From Nostoc sp. NIES-3756 (lineage in GTDB: Bacteria > Cyanobacteriota > Cyanobacteriia > Cyanobacteriales > Nostocaceae), in contig NZ_AP017295.1 of assembly GCF_001548375.1 (NCBI RefSeq), positions 5,603,001 through 5,667,000 of the forward strand: 64,000 nucleotides of DNA. Reading direction: 5' to 3'. Under the pieces are notes generated by a model. The model was not told the origin of the DNA. It worked only from the letters and a program-made list of their open reading frames with translations, and made no database searches. The position numbers and the translations under genes are program-made. Below are positions 1 to 9,822 of this stretch, in pieces; the stretch's first letter is position 1; the number at the start of each line of letters is the position of its first letter.

Positions 1-111
1 CTGTCTCGGTATAAATAATAAGTTTACCGAAAGTTTAATTTTTAGGAAATCTCGGTTTTGCTTTTGTAAATAATTAATAATCTTTTAATAAACCAGAATT
101 TTATAAACTTT

Positions 112-336
112 ATGAAAACTAACTTGACGGTCATCGGAGTCTTGATATTTTGCATCACTGCTAGCCTGATAATTCCCAAGGTGGCGGATGCTACTGGAAA
201 CTTAGAATCTTCACTTTCCTCTGATGTCTCTGGCGATCGCATCAGTATAAACAAGCCTGAACAAAGTACTCAGGACTTATATGTACCGCCGAATTACGGC
301 GGGCCAGATAGCCAGCATGGAAGCGGTACTCGTTAG
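112..336 (+). CDS. small secreted protein with GSGTR tail
   Basis: A 74-residue protein with an N-terminal hydrophobic segment (about residues 5-22) and a likely signal-peptide cleavage site after VADA. The mature part is short and polar and ends YVPPNYGGPDSQHGSGTR. Tails of the type PPNxGGPxxxxGSGTR recur on small exported cyanobacterial proteins, but their function is not known to me. The gene stands alone, with an AT-rich upstream region and the minus-strand nadB downstream in convergent orientation. The signal peptide plus recognisable tail make it more credible than a random small ORF, but no activity can be assigned. Confidence 0.6.
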   Translation: MKTNLTVIGVLIFCITASLIIPKVADATGNLESSLSSDVSGDRISINKPEQSTQDLYVPPNYGGPDSQHGSGTR

Positions 337-563
337 GTATTTGCTGTATATTTATTGATTAGGTTTTTCATAAAGTATGAAACCCTAAATTTGAGCGAAC
401 AGACGAACCAGTCAACATGTTTATCAACTTGGAAAATTTCATCAAGGATTAAAAATTTAGAATCCTCGCTGAAGCTGAACACCAAGTAATGAGACGTATT
501 TTTCTGATCTATAAAAGCAGTATATGGAAAATAAACCCTTAGTTGAATACACTTAAGTATTAT

Positions 564-2243
564 TTAAGGTTTTATAACCTGAGATTTCTGCCAACCGTAT
601 TTCTGCACTAATGTATGAACTTGCCAGTCAGGGCTGGGTTCGGGATAGTCTAAACGATAGTGTCCGCCACGGCTTTCTGTTCTAAAAGCAGCACTCTTGA
701 GAATTAAATAAGCAATATCAAGTAAATTGCCAGTTTCTGCCCAAAGCCGCAATTGCTGATCGATATCAGCAAAATTAAAACTGACTGGCTCACTGGGTTG
801 TAAAGATAAAAGAAACTGACTTAAAGCTAAAGTAGCAAAATCTTTCTGCCACGATTCTACGGTGGCGATCGCCGCAGATAATGTAGACTGTTCTCGACAA
901 ATACCCGCGCTTTGCCAGACTAGACGCGGTAATTTCTCTCGGAGTATGGCTAACTGTGCTTGCTGATTTTGCCACTCGCGCTCATCAAGGTTCAATTCTC
1001 TCGTAGGTAGGGCTGGTGTTTCTGATGATAAATTCACATCAGCCAGCTTGATATTTTTTAACTGCGCGCCAAATACAATACATTCCAGTAGTGAATTACT
1101 GGCTAAACGATTAGCTCCGTGTACACCCGTACTCGCAGTTTCTCCTACCGCATACAACCCTGGTATATTGGTTTGATTTTGTAAATCGGTGGCAATTCCC
1201 CCCATCCAGTAATGAGCAGCTGGGGCTACAGGAATTGGTTCATGGAAAACATCTATGCCCCAACGCTGACACACTTTAACGATGTTGGGAAAACGATGAC
1301 TAATCTGATCTTCGGGAATAGGACGCATATCTAGCCAGACATGGGCCGTAGCCGGATCAACGGCAGTACGTTGTAAATGACTAAAGATTGCTCGACTTAC
1401 TATATCTCTGGGCGCTAATTCTCCAGCCGGATGATAATCAAAAGCAAATCGCCGCCCTTCATTGTCTACAAGGTGTGCGCCTTCGCCCCGAACCGCTTCA
1501 CTGATCAAGAAACGGTCTGCACCAGGTTTAGTGAGGGCTGTAGGGTGAAATTGCACAAACTCCAAATCACGGAGAATTGCCCCAGCCCGCCAAGCAATGG
1601 CGACTCCATCACCTGTACTCACCGCCGGGTTGGTAGTTTGGGCGAATACCTGACCGCCGCCACCAGTTGCTAAAACTACAGCCCCAGCTTTAATCCAGGT
1701 AATAGCACCTTGATAAAATAGACTAATTCCCTGACAATGACCAGTTTTTGGTTCTTGCCATAAACTCAAAGCCAAAGCTTGCTGAATTACTTGGATATTT
1801 TCACGACGTAAGACTTGGGCTGCAAGAGTAGTTGTTACCTCCCTTCCTGTAGTGTCGGCGGCGTGGAGAACACGGTTACGGGAATGGGCAGCTTCTAATG
1901 TTAATGCTAAAGCTTGTCCATGACGGTCAAAAGCAACGCCTAAATTCACTAAAGATTTGATACAACTGGGAGCTTGTTCCGCTAAAAATTTGACGGACGA
2001 AACATCACACAAACCTGCCCCCGCCTGAAGTGTATCTTCAATGTGTAACGCAGGTGAATCATCTGGTGCGATCGCAGCTGCTATACCTCCTTGCGCCCAA
2101 TCACTAGCAGATAAAGTAATCGTTTCTTTGGTAATCAAACCAACTCGTAAGGATTCTGGCAAACACAATGCTGTATATAGTCCAGCCGCACCAGCACCGA
2201 CTACTAAAACATCAAATTGGCTAGGGATATCTATCTGTGACAA
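564..2243 (-). CDS. nadB: L-aspartate oxidase
   Basis: Flavoenzyme that oxidises L-aspartate to iminoaspartate, the first step of de novo NAD synthesis. The N-terminus has the FAD dinucleotide motif VVGAGAAGLYTA. The centre has DLEFVQFHPTAL, and the C-terminal flavin region has HGANRLASNSLLECIVFG, all hallmarks of the succinate dehydrogenase/fumarate reductase/NadB flavoprotein family. The open frame extends to 2309, but the first 22 codons are translated heptamer repeat (GGGTAAT units at about 2257-2289). The TTG at 2243, which opens LSQIDIPSQFDVLVVGAG, is therefore the more likely start, giving about 559 residues, near the family length of about 540. It lies alone on the minus strand downstream of psbU. 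Confidence 0.93.
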   Translation of the reverse strand: MSQIDIPSQFDVLVVGAGAAGLYTALCLPESLRVGLITKETITLSASDWAQGGIAAAIAPDDSPALHIEDTLQAGAGLCDVSSVKFLAEQAPSCIKSLVNLGVAFDRHGQALALTLEAAHSRNRVLHAADTTGREVTTTLAAQVLRRENIQVIQQALALSLWQEPKTGHCQGISLFYQGAITWIKAGAVVLATGGGGQVFAQTTNPAVSTGDGVAIAWRAGAILRDLEFVQFHPTALTKPGADRFLISEAVRGEGAHLVDNEGRRFAFDYHPAGELAPRDIVSRAIFSHLQRTAVDPATAHVWLDMRPIPEDQISHRFPNIVKVCQRWGIDVFHEPIPVAPAAHYWMGGIATDLQNQTNIPGLYAVGETASTGVHGANRLASNSLLECIVFGAQLKNIKLADVNLSSETPALPTRELNLDEREWQNQQAQLAILREKLPRLVWQSAGICREQSTLSAAIATVESWQKDFATLALSQFLLSLQPSEPVSFNFADIDQQLRLWAETGNLLDIAYLILKSAAFRTESRGGHYRLDYPEPSPDWQVHTLVQKYGWQKSQVIKP

Positions 2244-2256
2244 GGTTAGGAATCTG

Positions 2257-2289
2257 GGTAATGGGTAATGGGTAACGGGTAATGGGTAC
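2257..2289. repeat. heptanucleotide tandem repeat (GGGTAAT)
   Basis: About five imperfect copies of GGGTAAT in a row. This is the short tandemly repeated repetitive (STRR) type common between Nostoc/Anabaena genes. It lies where the longest open reading frame of nadB would begin, and argues against that longer start. Confidence 0.75.
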
Positions 2290-2347
2290 AGGTAACAATG
2301 AATCACCAATCACCAATTACCTATTACCAATGCCCTTCTTTAATAAT

Positions 2348-2386
2348 AAGACTCCCACCCTCTGAGATAGAGAGTGGGTGAGTCTT
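2348..2386 (-). terminator. putative psbU terminator hairpin
   Basis: Imperfect inverted repeat with arms AAGACTC...GAGTCTT and paired CCCAC/GTGGG segments inside. On the minus strand it lies just after the psbU stop codon and is followed by an AT-rich ATTATTA stretch. Several bulges are present, so this is a moderate-quality terminator call. Confidence 0.5.
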
Positions 2387-2409
2387 GTTAACAGTAAATA
2401 CAAAAGCAA

Positions 2410-2865
2410 TTATCTGTAAATACCGTTGTTCAAGCGATCATCACCTTCGTTGAAGGCTGGTTCATAATCTGTAACTGTGAAGTTATCAAAATTAGCTTGT
2501 AAGATTTGTTTTTGGCGATCGCTCAATCCTGGCAGATCCAGTACATCCTCTACTTTAGAGTAGGGAGCGTTTTGGATAATTTTCTTAGCCAGAGTGGGAT
2601 ATAAACCTGGATATTGTTGAAAAGCTCTGATATTGGTATTGTTCAAATCGACTTTTTTACCAAATTCAGTTGCTAGTTTTGCATCTGCCCGATTTAATCT
2701 TCCAGATTCAACTGCCAAAACTGGCACTTGAGGAACCAAAAAACTTTGTAAACTAGCAGCTTGGGCATTCTGAGTTGTTCCCAACCATCCCCAGCAGCCC
2801 AGCAACAAACTAAATACTGTTAATAAACGCACCAATCCTTTCACGATTTTTTTACCTCTTTCCAT
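2410..2865 (-). CDS. psbU: photosystem II 12 kDa extrinsic protein PsbU
   Basis: Lumenal extrinsic subunit that stabilises the Mn4CaO5 oxygen-evolving cluster of photosystem II. The 151-residue precursor has a basic N-terminus, a hydrophobic stretch ([19 protein letters not shown]) and a cleavage site after AQA, matching export to the thylakoid lumen. The mature part carries the helix-hairpin-helix-like segment [18 protein letters not shown] and ends NNGIYR, both characteristic of PsbU. Length and layout match the family. It appears monocistronic, with a hairpin after its stop and its own upstream region of about 260 bp. Confidence 0.96.
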   Translation of the reverse strand: MERGKKIVKGLVRLLTVFSLLLGCWGWLGTTQNAQAASLQSFLVPQVPVLAVESGRLNRADAKLATEFGKKVDLNNTNIRAFQQYPGLYPTLAKKIIQNAPYSKVEDVLDLPGLSDRQKQILQANFDNFTVTDYEPAFNEGDDRLNNGIYR

Positions 2866-3128
2866 CGAACTGAAATAACAGCCTTAAGCAAACAGCTTGC
2901 AACAATCCATAGCTGCGACTATTGACTGTTGACTATAAGCTGATGGCTCATTCAACACACAGCAGCCATCAGAAACTAATATACAGCTTATTAATGCCCA
3001 CAATATTTGTGTTGTCAGTTGTCATTAGCCATTAGTTCATAGTCAACAGTCATTAGTCAAAAGGCAGGAGGCAAAACTCTTTAATTTTGAATGCGTGAAT
3101 TTTGAATTGATTACTCCCCGCTCCTCTC

Positions 3129-3911
3129 TTATGCTGTCAAAGCGGCTATTAAGAATAGACTGTCTACTAGGATTGTGCTTAAAACTGCGCCACTAAAGGC
3201 ATACCAATGTCGCTGCTTTTGTTTTAAAGGGATGATTCCTGCTATGAGTAGTCCTAAACCAAGTATAACTGCCCAGCCTATACCCCAAGGTGTTTGTACT
3301 TGACTAACGGCTGATTGCAAAATCGGTGATACTTTTGCGGGTTCTACTAGCATGATTTGCCGCCAGTAGGGCATTAAATCTACTACATAAAAATAAACAT
3401 CTGTTAACACTGTGCCGAGTAAGGAACCTAGATAAAACCAATTGCCTACTTTGCCCCAATTGCGGTATAGACACCAACAGGCAAAAGGTAAGCCTATAGA
3501 TTCCACTGGTAAATGCCATAAGGGTTCCCAGCGTAGCCAACCCCAGTAAATTCCACCAGCAAGCCAACTCCAGCTAAAGCCGAAAAGTAAATCCCCCCAA
3601 ACATAAGTTGCTGGACGAGACATTAATTTAAAACTGAGCCATACCCAAAATCCCGTCATCGCTAAACTAACGGTGGGTAGCGATCGCACTAATGGTGCTT
3701 CTATAAATACAGGCACTGATACCAGAAACACTGCTGCTGCAAACACTAGCCAAGTTTGCCTGGCAACTAAGGCTAAGGGCAGCGAAGGAGAGGCTTGTAA
3801 TGTTGATTCCAAATCTCTAATATTATTTTTCTGCCCAGCGTCGCTTTGCTGTAATTCTGTAATCGCTGTAGTGGTAGAAGCCGCGTAAGAAGCCAATGTA
3901 TTATTAATCAA
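3129..3911 (-). CDS. DUF3120-type integral membrane protein
   Basis: A 260-residue protein with a soluble N-terminus of about 50 residues followed by roughly seven hydrophobic segments (for example WLVFAAAVFLVSVPVFI, LLFGFSWSWLAGGIYWGWL, and a C-terminal AVILGLGLLIAGIIPL). The pattern of Trp-rich loops matches the cyanobacterial conserved family I know as DUF3120; function unknown. It is divergent from uppP, separated by about 290 bp of repeat-rich DNA. The start at 3911 gives a Ser/Thr-rich N-terminus and could be slightly too far upstream. Confidence 0.7.
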   Translation of the reverse strand: MINNTLASYAASTTTAITELQQSDAGQKNNIRDLESTLQASPSLPLALVARQTWLVFAAAVFLVSVPVFIEAPLVRSLPTVSLAMTGFWVWLSFKLMSRPATYVWGDLLFGFSWSWLAGGIYWGWLRWEPLWHLPVESIGLPFACWCLYRNWGKVGNWFYLGSLLGTVLTDVYFYVVDLMPYWRQIMLVEPAKVSPILQSAVSQVQTPWGIGWAVILGLGLLIAGIIPLKQKQRHWYAFSGAVLSTILVDSLFLIAALTA

Positions 3912-4059
3912 AGTTTTAATAATTGTTACTAATCTTTATATTACTCAAAATTCCCTACTCAAGAATCCCCCCTGGGGGCATATTTATAATACCACGAGTA
4001 GGTGGGAGGGTGGGGGAGATGAGGGATGGGGGAGACGAGGAGAAAAAGTTACTAACAAC

Positions 4060-4122
4060 TAACCACTAACTAATGACTAATGACTATTGACTAATGACTA
4101 TTGACTATGGACTAATGACAAA
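4060..4122. repeat. heptamer tandem repeats (TGACTAT/TGACTAA)
   Basis: A run of alternating heptamers of the TGACTAA and TGACTAT type between the DUF3120 gene and uppP. This is an STRR typical of heterocystous cyanobacteria; no other signal was recognised in this intergenic stretch. Confidence 0.75.
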
Positions 4123-4204
4123 TGTGTTATTTTCCTGGGAGCTTATCTAGTTAGCTGTTTGTTTATTTAATTGTTTGTAGATTACAGCGATCGCTCTTAA
4201 AGTA

Positions 4205-5167
4205 ATGACTTTATTTAAACGTCAGTGGTTCGTGCTAGTTAGTGCAGTATCGGCGGTTTTGTCGATAGTTGTGTTTCCTTTAGAGGTTTTTAGCGCCCCT
4301 CCTGGTTCGGTGAGTACTGGGGTGCAGCAAATGAATGTTTTCCAGGCGATTATTTTGGGTTTTGTCCAGGGAGTCACCGAGTTCTTACCAATCAGTAGTA
4401 CAGCACACCTTAAAGTCGTGCCTGTTGCCTTGGGATGGGGTGATCCGGGTGTGGCTTTCACAGCTATTATCCAGTTGGGAAGTATTGCGGCTGTGCTGTG
4501 GTATTTCCGTGAGGATTTGACTAGACTGATCAAGGGAGCGACAAGAGCAATCGCTCTTAAAGATTACGATGATTATGATTTGCGTCTATCTTTAGGAATA
4601 ATTTTGGGAACGATACCCATCGTATTTTTTGGATTACTGATTAAAAAATTTATCCCCGATTTTGATAATTCACCCATCAGAAGTTTAAGCGCGATCGCCA
4701 TCGCCTCGATAGTGATGTCCCTATTATTAGGACTAGCAGAAAAATTAGGCAAACGTGAGCGAGATTTTGAACACCTGACAATGCAAGATGGGCTGTTGAT
4801 GGGTTTAGCTCAAGCTTTGGCTTTGATTCCTGGTGTTTCGCGTTCTGGTTCTACTCTCACAAGTGGGCTATTTATGAGCTTACAACGGGAAACAGCCGCC
4901 AGATTTTCATTTTTACTAGGGATACCCGCCATTACTTTGGCTGGGTTAGTAGAGTTAAAGGATGTTGTAGCAGAAGGTATAGGAGATGGGGGGGTACTTC
5001 CGCTAGTTGTGGGAGTGATTAGTGCGGCTGTGTTTTCTTATATTGCGATCGCTGGATTACTCCGCTTTCTCAAAACCCAAAGTACTTGGGTGTTTATTTG
5101 GTATCGATTAGCCTTTGGTATAGCCATCTTAGGGGCAATTAGCGCCCGAGTTTTGCAGAATAGCTAG
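4205..5167 (+). CDS. uppP: undecaprenyl-diphosphatase
   Basis: Membrane enzyme that dephosphorylates undecaprenyl pyrophosphate to recycle the lipid carrier for peptidoglycan and other surface polymers. Both signature motifs are present: GVTEFLPISSTAHL near the first transmembrane segments and PGVSRSGST later, which hold the catalytic Glu/Ser/Arg residues of the BacA/UppP family. About eight hydrophobic segments follow. The 320-residue form carries an extra N-terminal hydrophobic leader compared with enterobacterial UppP (about 270). A shorter start at 4331 (MNVFQAIILG) would give the classical length. Confidence 0.92.
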   Translation: MTLFKRQWFVLVSAVSAVLSIVVFPLEVFSAPPGSVSTGVQQMNVFQAIILGFVQGVTEFLPISSTAHLKVVPVALGWGDPGVAFTAIIQLGSIAAVLWYFREDLTRLIKGATRAIALKDYDDYDLRLSLGIILGTIPIVFFGLLIKKFIPDFDNSPIRSLSAIAIASIVMSLLLGLAEKLGKRERDFEHLTMQDGLLMGLAQALALIPGVSRSGSTLTSGLFMSLQRETAARFSFLLGIPAITLAGLVELKDVVAEGIGDGGVLPLVVGVISAAVFSYIAIAGLLRFLKTQSTWVFIWYRLAFGIAILGAISARVLQNS

Positions 5168-5176
5168 GGAATCAAT

Positions 5177-5246
5177 CAGTTGACAGTTGACAGTTGACAG
5201 TTATTTCCACTGTGGACTATTGACTGTTGACTGTTGACTGTTGACT
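5177..5246. repeat. heptamer tandem repeats (TTGACAG/TTGACTG)
   Basis: Two clusters of TTGACAG-like and TTGACTG-like heptamers between uppP and the next gene. They are STRRs in opposite apparent orientation that could fold on each other. Confidence 0.7.
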
Positions 5247-5341
5247 GACACTTAACAATCTCCATTTGTGTTCTAAATCCTACTGCCATTAGTCTATGAT
5301 TCATTAGTAGTGACTACTAATGAATACTTGGCTGTTGACTC

Positions 5342-6682
5342 ATGGCTGGCATTCTTCCTGCCCGTATTACCAAAGTTTTACCCGATTCGATCGCTGCTGA
5401 AATTGGCTTTGAAGCGGGCGATGCAATTGTAGCTATTAATGGTACACCTCCGCGCGATTTAATTGATTATAAATTTTTATGCTCTGATGAGTTTCTAGAA
5501 TTAGAAGTTTTGGATGCGTCCGGCAAAACTCATCATATAGAAATTGAGAAGGAATATGACGAAGACCTGGGGTTAGAATTTGAAACTGCGTTGTTCGATG
5601 CTCTAATTCAGTGCAATAATCGCTGTCCGTTTTGTTTTATCGACCAACAGCCACCAGGTAAGCGTTCTAGCTTGTATTTAAAAGATGATGATTATCGCTT
5701 GAGCTTTTTGTATGGCTCTTATTTAACTCTTACCAATTTACCGGAGAGGGAATGGCGCAGAATTGAACAGATGCGTCTGTCTCCATTGTATGTGTCCGTT
5801 CATGCTACGGAACCGGATGTGAGGGTGAGGCTATTAAAAAATCCCCGTGCGGCGCAAATATTAGATCAGTTACGGTGGTTTCAGGAAAGAAGATTGCAAA
5901 TCCATGCCCAAGTGGTTGTTTGTCCTGGTATAAATGATGGCAAACATCTGGAACAAACACTACGGGATTTAACGTCATTTCATGATGGGGATGTGCCTAC
6001 CGTTGCGTCAGTTGCAGTTGTACCAGTCGGGTTAACTAGATTTCGTCCCGAAGAAGACGAACTCGTACCTGTGACTAGGGAGAAAGCCCAAGAAGTGATT
6101 GCCCAAGTGCGATCGCTTACTCGAGAATTTCGCCAAAAATTTGGTTCTAACGTAGCTTGGTTAGCAGATGAATGGTTTTTAATTGCGGGTGAGGAATTAC
6201 CCAGCGAAGCCGAGTACGAAGAATATCCACAAATTGACAATGGCGTAGGTTCAATTCGGTTATTTCTCAAACAATTTGCTGATACTGCGGCACAATTATT
6301 ACCAGCAAAAATTGACCGACCAAAAAAGTTAACTTGGGTGGTTGGTAATGCTGTAGAAAAAGCTTTTCAACCAATTCTCAAAAGCTTAAATGCTGTGGAA
6401 GGATTGGAAATAAGTATGAAAGCTTTGTCTAGCGATTACTGGGGACAAGCTATTAGTGTTACCGGATTGATTACAGGTCATGATTTACTTTTAAATCTTA
6501 AAGGGCAAGATTTAGGCACAGGAATTTTGCTACCTAAAGTCATGCTTAAACATGGAGAACTAGTATTTCTAGATGATATGACTGTTGAGGAAGTAGCCCA
6601 GAAATTACAAACTAAAATTTTTCCAGTAGCCGGAGTAGAAGAACTTATAAATACTTGCATTACTGATAGTGTAAGCATTTAA
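5342..6682 (+). CDS. PDZ/radical SAM/DUF512 protein (TIGR03279 type)
   Basis: A 446-residue cyanobacterial protein. The N-terminus is a PDZ-like domain (GILPARITKVLPDSIAAEIGFEAGDAI, about residues 2-60). It is followed by a radical SAM-type cluster CNNRCPFC (CX3CX2C, about residue 92) with FIDQQPPGKRSS, and a C-terminal DUF512-like half. This is the family annotated as a putative FeS-containing cyanobacterial oxidoreductase; the reaction is unknown. The three cysteines point to a 4Fe-4S cluster. The ATG at 5342 is used. It is followed after about 90 bp by the glycosyl-hydrolase-like gene on the same strand. Confidence 0.88.
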   Translation: MAGILPARITKVLPDSIAAEIGFEAGDAIVAINGTPPRDLIDYKFLCSDEFLELEVLDASGKTHHIEIEKEYDEDLGLEFETALFDALIQCNNRCPFCFIDQQPPGKRSSLYLKDDDYRLSFLYGSYLTLTNLPEREWRRIEQMRLSPLYVSVHATEPDVRVRLLKNPRAAQILDQLRWFQERRLQIHAQVVVCPGINDGKHLEQTLRDLTSFHDGDVPTVASVAVVPVGLTRFRPEEDELVPVTREKAQEVIAQVRSLTREFRQKFGSNVAWLADEWFLIAGEELPSEAEYEEYPQIDNGVGSIRLFLKQFADTAAQLLPAKIDRPKKLTWVVGNAVEKAFQPILKSLNAVEGLEISMKALSSDYWGQAISVTGLITGHDLLLNLKGQDLGTGILLPKVMLKHGELVFLDDMTVEEVAQKLQTKIFPVAGVEELINTCITDSVSI

Positions 6683-6773
6683 AACTTCAAACTCAGTCTT
6701 TTCGCCGATGTAAATTGCTATTAATTTACTTCATAAATAATAGGAAAACATTAATTAGCAGGGGAGATATATA

Positions 6774-9542
6774 GTGAAGAATCGCCGGAAAATCAATACA
6801 GTAGATTACAAAGTATTAATTAAAAAAACAGGATTCTTCCTTTTACCTCTGCAAATAATTATTCTTAATTGTGTTGATACTTTGACAGCCAAGGCAGCAG
6901 AAAAACCTGTTTTGAGTGTAGTTCAAAGTCAAGAAAATGCCCAGCATTGGTCAGGAATTACCAAGCGTTTAGAAAGTATAGGTGTAGAGTATTGCGTCAT
7001 TCCTTTGACAAGTGTAAAGAATGTAGCAGATTGGGGCGATCGCAGCATATTATTCTTACCTAATATCGAAACTTTAACACCAACCCAAGCACTCGCTTTA
7101 GAAGAATGGAAAAGTAAAGGCGGGAACCTCATTGCTAGCGGCCCCGTTGGTAGTCTCTCTACCCCAGGTGTTCGTCAATTATTAAAAACCCTCTTAGGCG
7201 GTTATTGGGGATTTAGCCTCAAGGATAAACAACCGCTCCAACCCCCAACCAAAGTTAATTATTCTTGGGTGACTAACAAAGGGTTATTTGGTAATGTACA
7301 TGGCGGTGTGTTGATACCCAATAACACTACTAGTCAAGCTGTTGCTATGTGGAATGGCGCAGGTAATTTCGCAGCAGTCGTGGCAACTGAGCGTACCACA
7401 TTTTTGGGCTGGCGCTGGGGAGCCGATACAGCATCCAATACAGAATTAGACAGTGCTTGGTTAAAAGCAGCACTAAACCGTTACTCATCATCCAAAAATA
7501 CAAAAAAAATAGCTGGCGGTTCCTCCAGTTGCACAACATCAGTAGCTTCTGTACCCAATGAGCAGAGGAGCCAGCGCCGTGTGGAGGTTCCCCCCGTTAA
7601 GATAACTGGCGTGAGCGGACGCGCAAACGTACAGACAAATAATAATCCTTCTCCTTCCCCTGCACCTTCTCCTTCCTCTAAGCCACCTACAGCAGAGGAA
7701 GCCATAGACCAACTAGAACAACAAGTACGCTGGAATGTTGCCCCCCATTCTAATGCACCGATCGCAGCTAGTGAGGCGATCGCTATGCAACAGGAGCTAG
7801 AAAATCTCATTGGACGAGTAGAAAGTTCCCATTTAGCGGCGTTGGTAAATGATGGTAATACCTTAAACTCTCAGTCCACAAAAGCAGAAGTCACACAAAA
7901 CCCCAATACCCCAACTTCTATCTCTAACAAAGAGCAAGTTGTAGCACAAGCAAGAACAGTAGCCAAAAACTTACCTCAGTTGATTGTCAATAAGAATTAT
8001 GCGTTGGCTCGTCAACAATGGCTCACAACCAAAACAAATCTGTGGAAGCAATTTCCCACAGATCGCAGATTAGCACCAGCCGAAATTCGTGCAGTATGGT
8101 TGGATAGAGGAACAATTGTTCGTGCTGGTAGTGAACAAGAGTTAGCCAAAATTTTTGACCGTTTGGCACAAGCGGGAATCAATACTATCTTTTTTGAAAC
8201 AGTCAATGCTGGCTATACTATCTATCCCAGTAAGGTTGCTCCACAGCAAAACCCATTAATTCGCGGTTGGAACCCCTTAGCCTCGGGAGTGAAATTAGCT
8301 CATGAGCGAGGAATGGAAATACACGCTTGGGTTTGGACATTCGCAGCCGGAAATCAGCGTCATAATCAATTACTCAACATTGACCCAAATTATCCCGGCC
8401 CAGTCCTAGCAGCCCATCCTGACTGGGCAAACTACGACCAGCAAGGAAGAATGATTCCCTCTGGACAGACTAAGCCTTTCTACGATCCTGCCAATCCCGA
8501 ATTACGTCAGTATTTACTTAAACTGTACGAAGAGATTGTTACTGAATATCAGGTGGATGGTTTACAGCTAGACTATATTCGCTATCCTTTCCAAGATCCA
8601 GCCGCCGGACGCAGTTATGGCTACGGTAAAGCAGCCAGAAACCAGTTTCAACAATTGACAGGGGTAGATCCGATGAAGATTACCCCTAGTCAAACACAAT
8701 TGTGGCAGGAATGGACAAAATTTCGTACCCAACAAGTTGATACTTTTGTTAGTCAAGTTTCCCAAATGTTGCGTCAGCAGCGCCGCAATTTGATTTTATC
8801 TGTGGCTGTTTTTCCTCTGCCAGAATACGAACGTATCCAAAAAATTCAACAGCACTGGGAAGGTTGGGCTAGACAAGGGAATGTAGATTTAGTTGTGCCT
8901 ATGACCTATGCCCAAGATACGGTACGTTTCCAAACTCTCGCAAAACCTTGGATAGCTTCAACACAGTTAGGATCTGCTTTGCTTATACCTGGTATACGCT
9001 TGCTTTCCTTACCAACATTAGGTGCATTTGACCAACTGCAACTAGTGCGAGACTTGCCAGTAAGTGGTTATGCTCTATTCGCAGCTGAAAATTTGAATCA
9101 TGATTTGCAGAGACTTTTTAGTAATACTCAAGGAAGACTACAATCTCCCGTTACTGAACCCCTGCCTCATCGTCAACCTTTCCAAAGTGCTTTAAATCGT
9201 TATATTGCTTTGAGACGAGAATGGCAGTTGACGTTACCAAGTGACAAGCAACAAACAACTGAGAAAGGCATTGGCGATTTTTACAGTCAAGCAGAAATTA
9301 TCCAGAATGCCTTAACTCAACTAGCAAGTACGCCTTCTGCTAGTAAATTAGTGACAGCAAAAGCTAATTTAAGTCGTTTTCAATCATTATTTCGAGTCTG
9401 GATGCGTCAACAGCAGATGGAAAATAGCTATCAAATTAGAGCCTGGGAAAATCGTTTGACAGGTATAGAAAGACTATTAAGTTACGGTGAACGGCAATTA
9501 GATTCAAATTCACAACAGAAGCCTAATACGATAGGAAGATAA
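6774..9542 (+). CDS. family 10 glycosyl-hydrolase-like (GHL10) protein
   Basis: A 922-residue exported protein. GTG start at 6774 with GGGGAG seven bases upstream; an N-terminal hydrophobic segment (FFLLPLQIIILNCV) acts as signal or anchor. Residues about 45-240 look like a glutamine-amidotransferase-like fold, followed by a Pro/Ser-rich linker (about 285-305). Residues about 440-770 carry the GHL10 (DUF187) barrel: EIRAVWLDRGT, FFETVNAGYTIYPS, VDGLQLDYIRYPF and VDLVVPMTYAQD. The C-terminus is helical. The family is thought to act on envelope glycans, but the substrate is unknown. The Asp-rich strand ends of the barrel are kept, so an active enzyme is likely. Confidence 0.85.
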   Translation: MKNRRKINTVDYKVLIKKTGFFLLPLQIIILNCVDTLTAKAAEKPVLSVVQSQENAQHWSGITKRLESIGVEYCVIPLTSVKNVADWGDRSILFLPNIETLTPTQALALEEWKSKGGNLIASGPVGSLSTPGVRQLLKTLLGGYWGFSLKDKQPLQPPTKVNYSWVTNKGLFGNVHGGVLIPNNTTSQAVAMWNGAGNFAAVVATERTTFLGWRWGADTASNTELDSAWLKAALNRYSSSKNTKKIAGGSSSCTTSVASVPNEQRSQRRVEVPPVKITGVSGRANVQTNNNPSPSPAPSPSSKPPTAEEAIDQLEQQVRWNVAPHSNAPIAASEAIAMQQELENLIGRVESSHLAALVNDGNTLNSQSTKAEVTQNPNTPTSISNKEQVVAQARTVAKNLPQLIVNKNYALARQQWLTTKTNLWKQFPTDRRLAPAEIRAVWLDRGTIVRAGSEQELAKIFDRLAQAGINTIFFETVNAGYTIYPSKVAPQQNPLIRGWNPLASGVKLAHERGMEIHAWVWTFAAGNQRHNQLLNIDPNYPGPVLAAHPDWANYDQQGRMIPSGQTKPFYDPANPELRQYLLKLYEEIVTEYQVDGLQLDYIRYPFQDPAAGRSYGYGKAARNQFQQLTGVDPMKITPSQTQLWQEWTKFRTQQVDTFVSQVSQMLRQQRRNLILSVAVFPLPEYERIQKIQQHWEGWARQGNVDLVVPMTYAQDTVRFQTLAKPWIASTQLGSALLIPGIRLLSLPTLGAFDQLQLVRDLPVSGYALFAAENLNHDLQRLFSNTQGRLQSPVTEPLPHRQPFQSALNRYIALRREWQLTLPSDKQQTTEKGIGDFYSQAEIIQNALTQLASTPSASKLVTAKANLSRFQSLFRVWMRQQQMENSYQIRAWENRLTGIERLLSYGERQLDSNSQQKPNTIGR

Positions 9543-9822
9543 TCTATTTAAGCGCATACCTTAGCGTTTAAATATAAGTTTCTGGCTGTCATGAGACATG
9601 TAATACCTCTTTCCAAATCTGTTCTCATTGGCGTTAGCCTACTATTGGACAAGCAAAGAGAGGTTTGAAAATTTCCTATTGCCCTACTGGGGAAATGGAT
9701 TATACCATTTCTAAAAATCTTTGTAACAGATGAATTGCCTGTAGGGGGGTACAGGTAATTTAGAATTAATTTACGTGACGAAGGAAAATCAAGGGTTCGG
9801 GCAAAAGAATAAGTATTATAGA

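Noticed and set aside
4060..4122. Possible CRISPR-like array
   Set aside because: Units are 7 bp with no spacers; these are heptanucleotide STRRs typical of heterocystous cyanobacteria. The same holds at 5177-5246, 54850-54889 and 57565-57608.
7481..7810. 109-residue minus-strand open reading frame
   Set aside because: It is a shadow of the Pro/Ser-rich linker of the GHL10 protein, with no independent coding signal.
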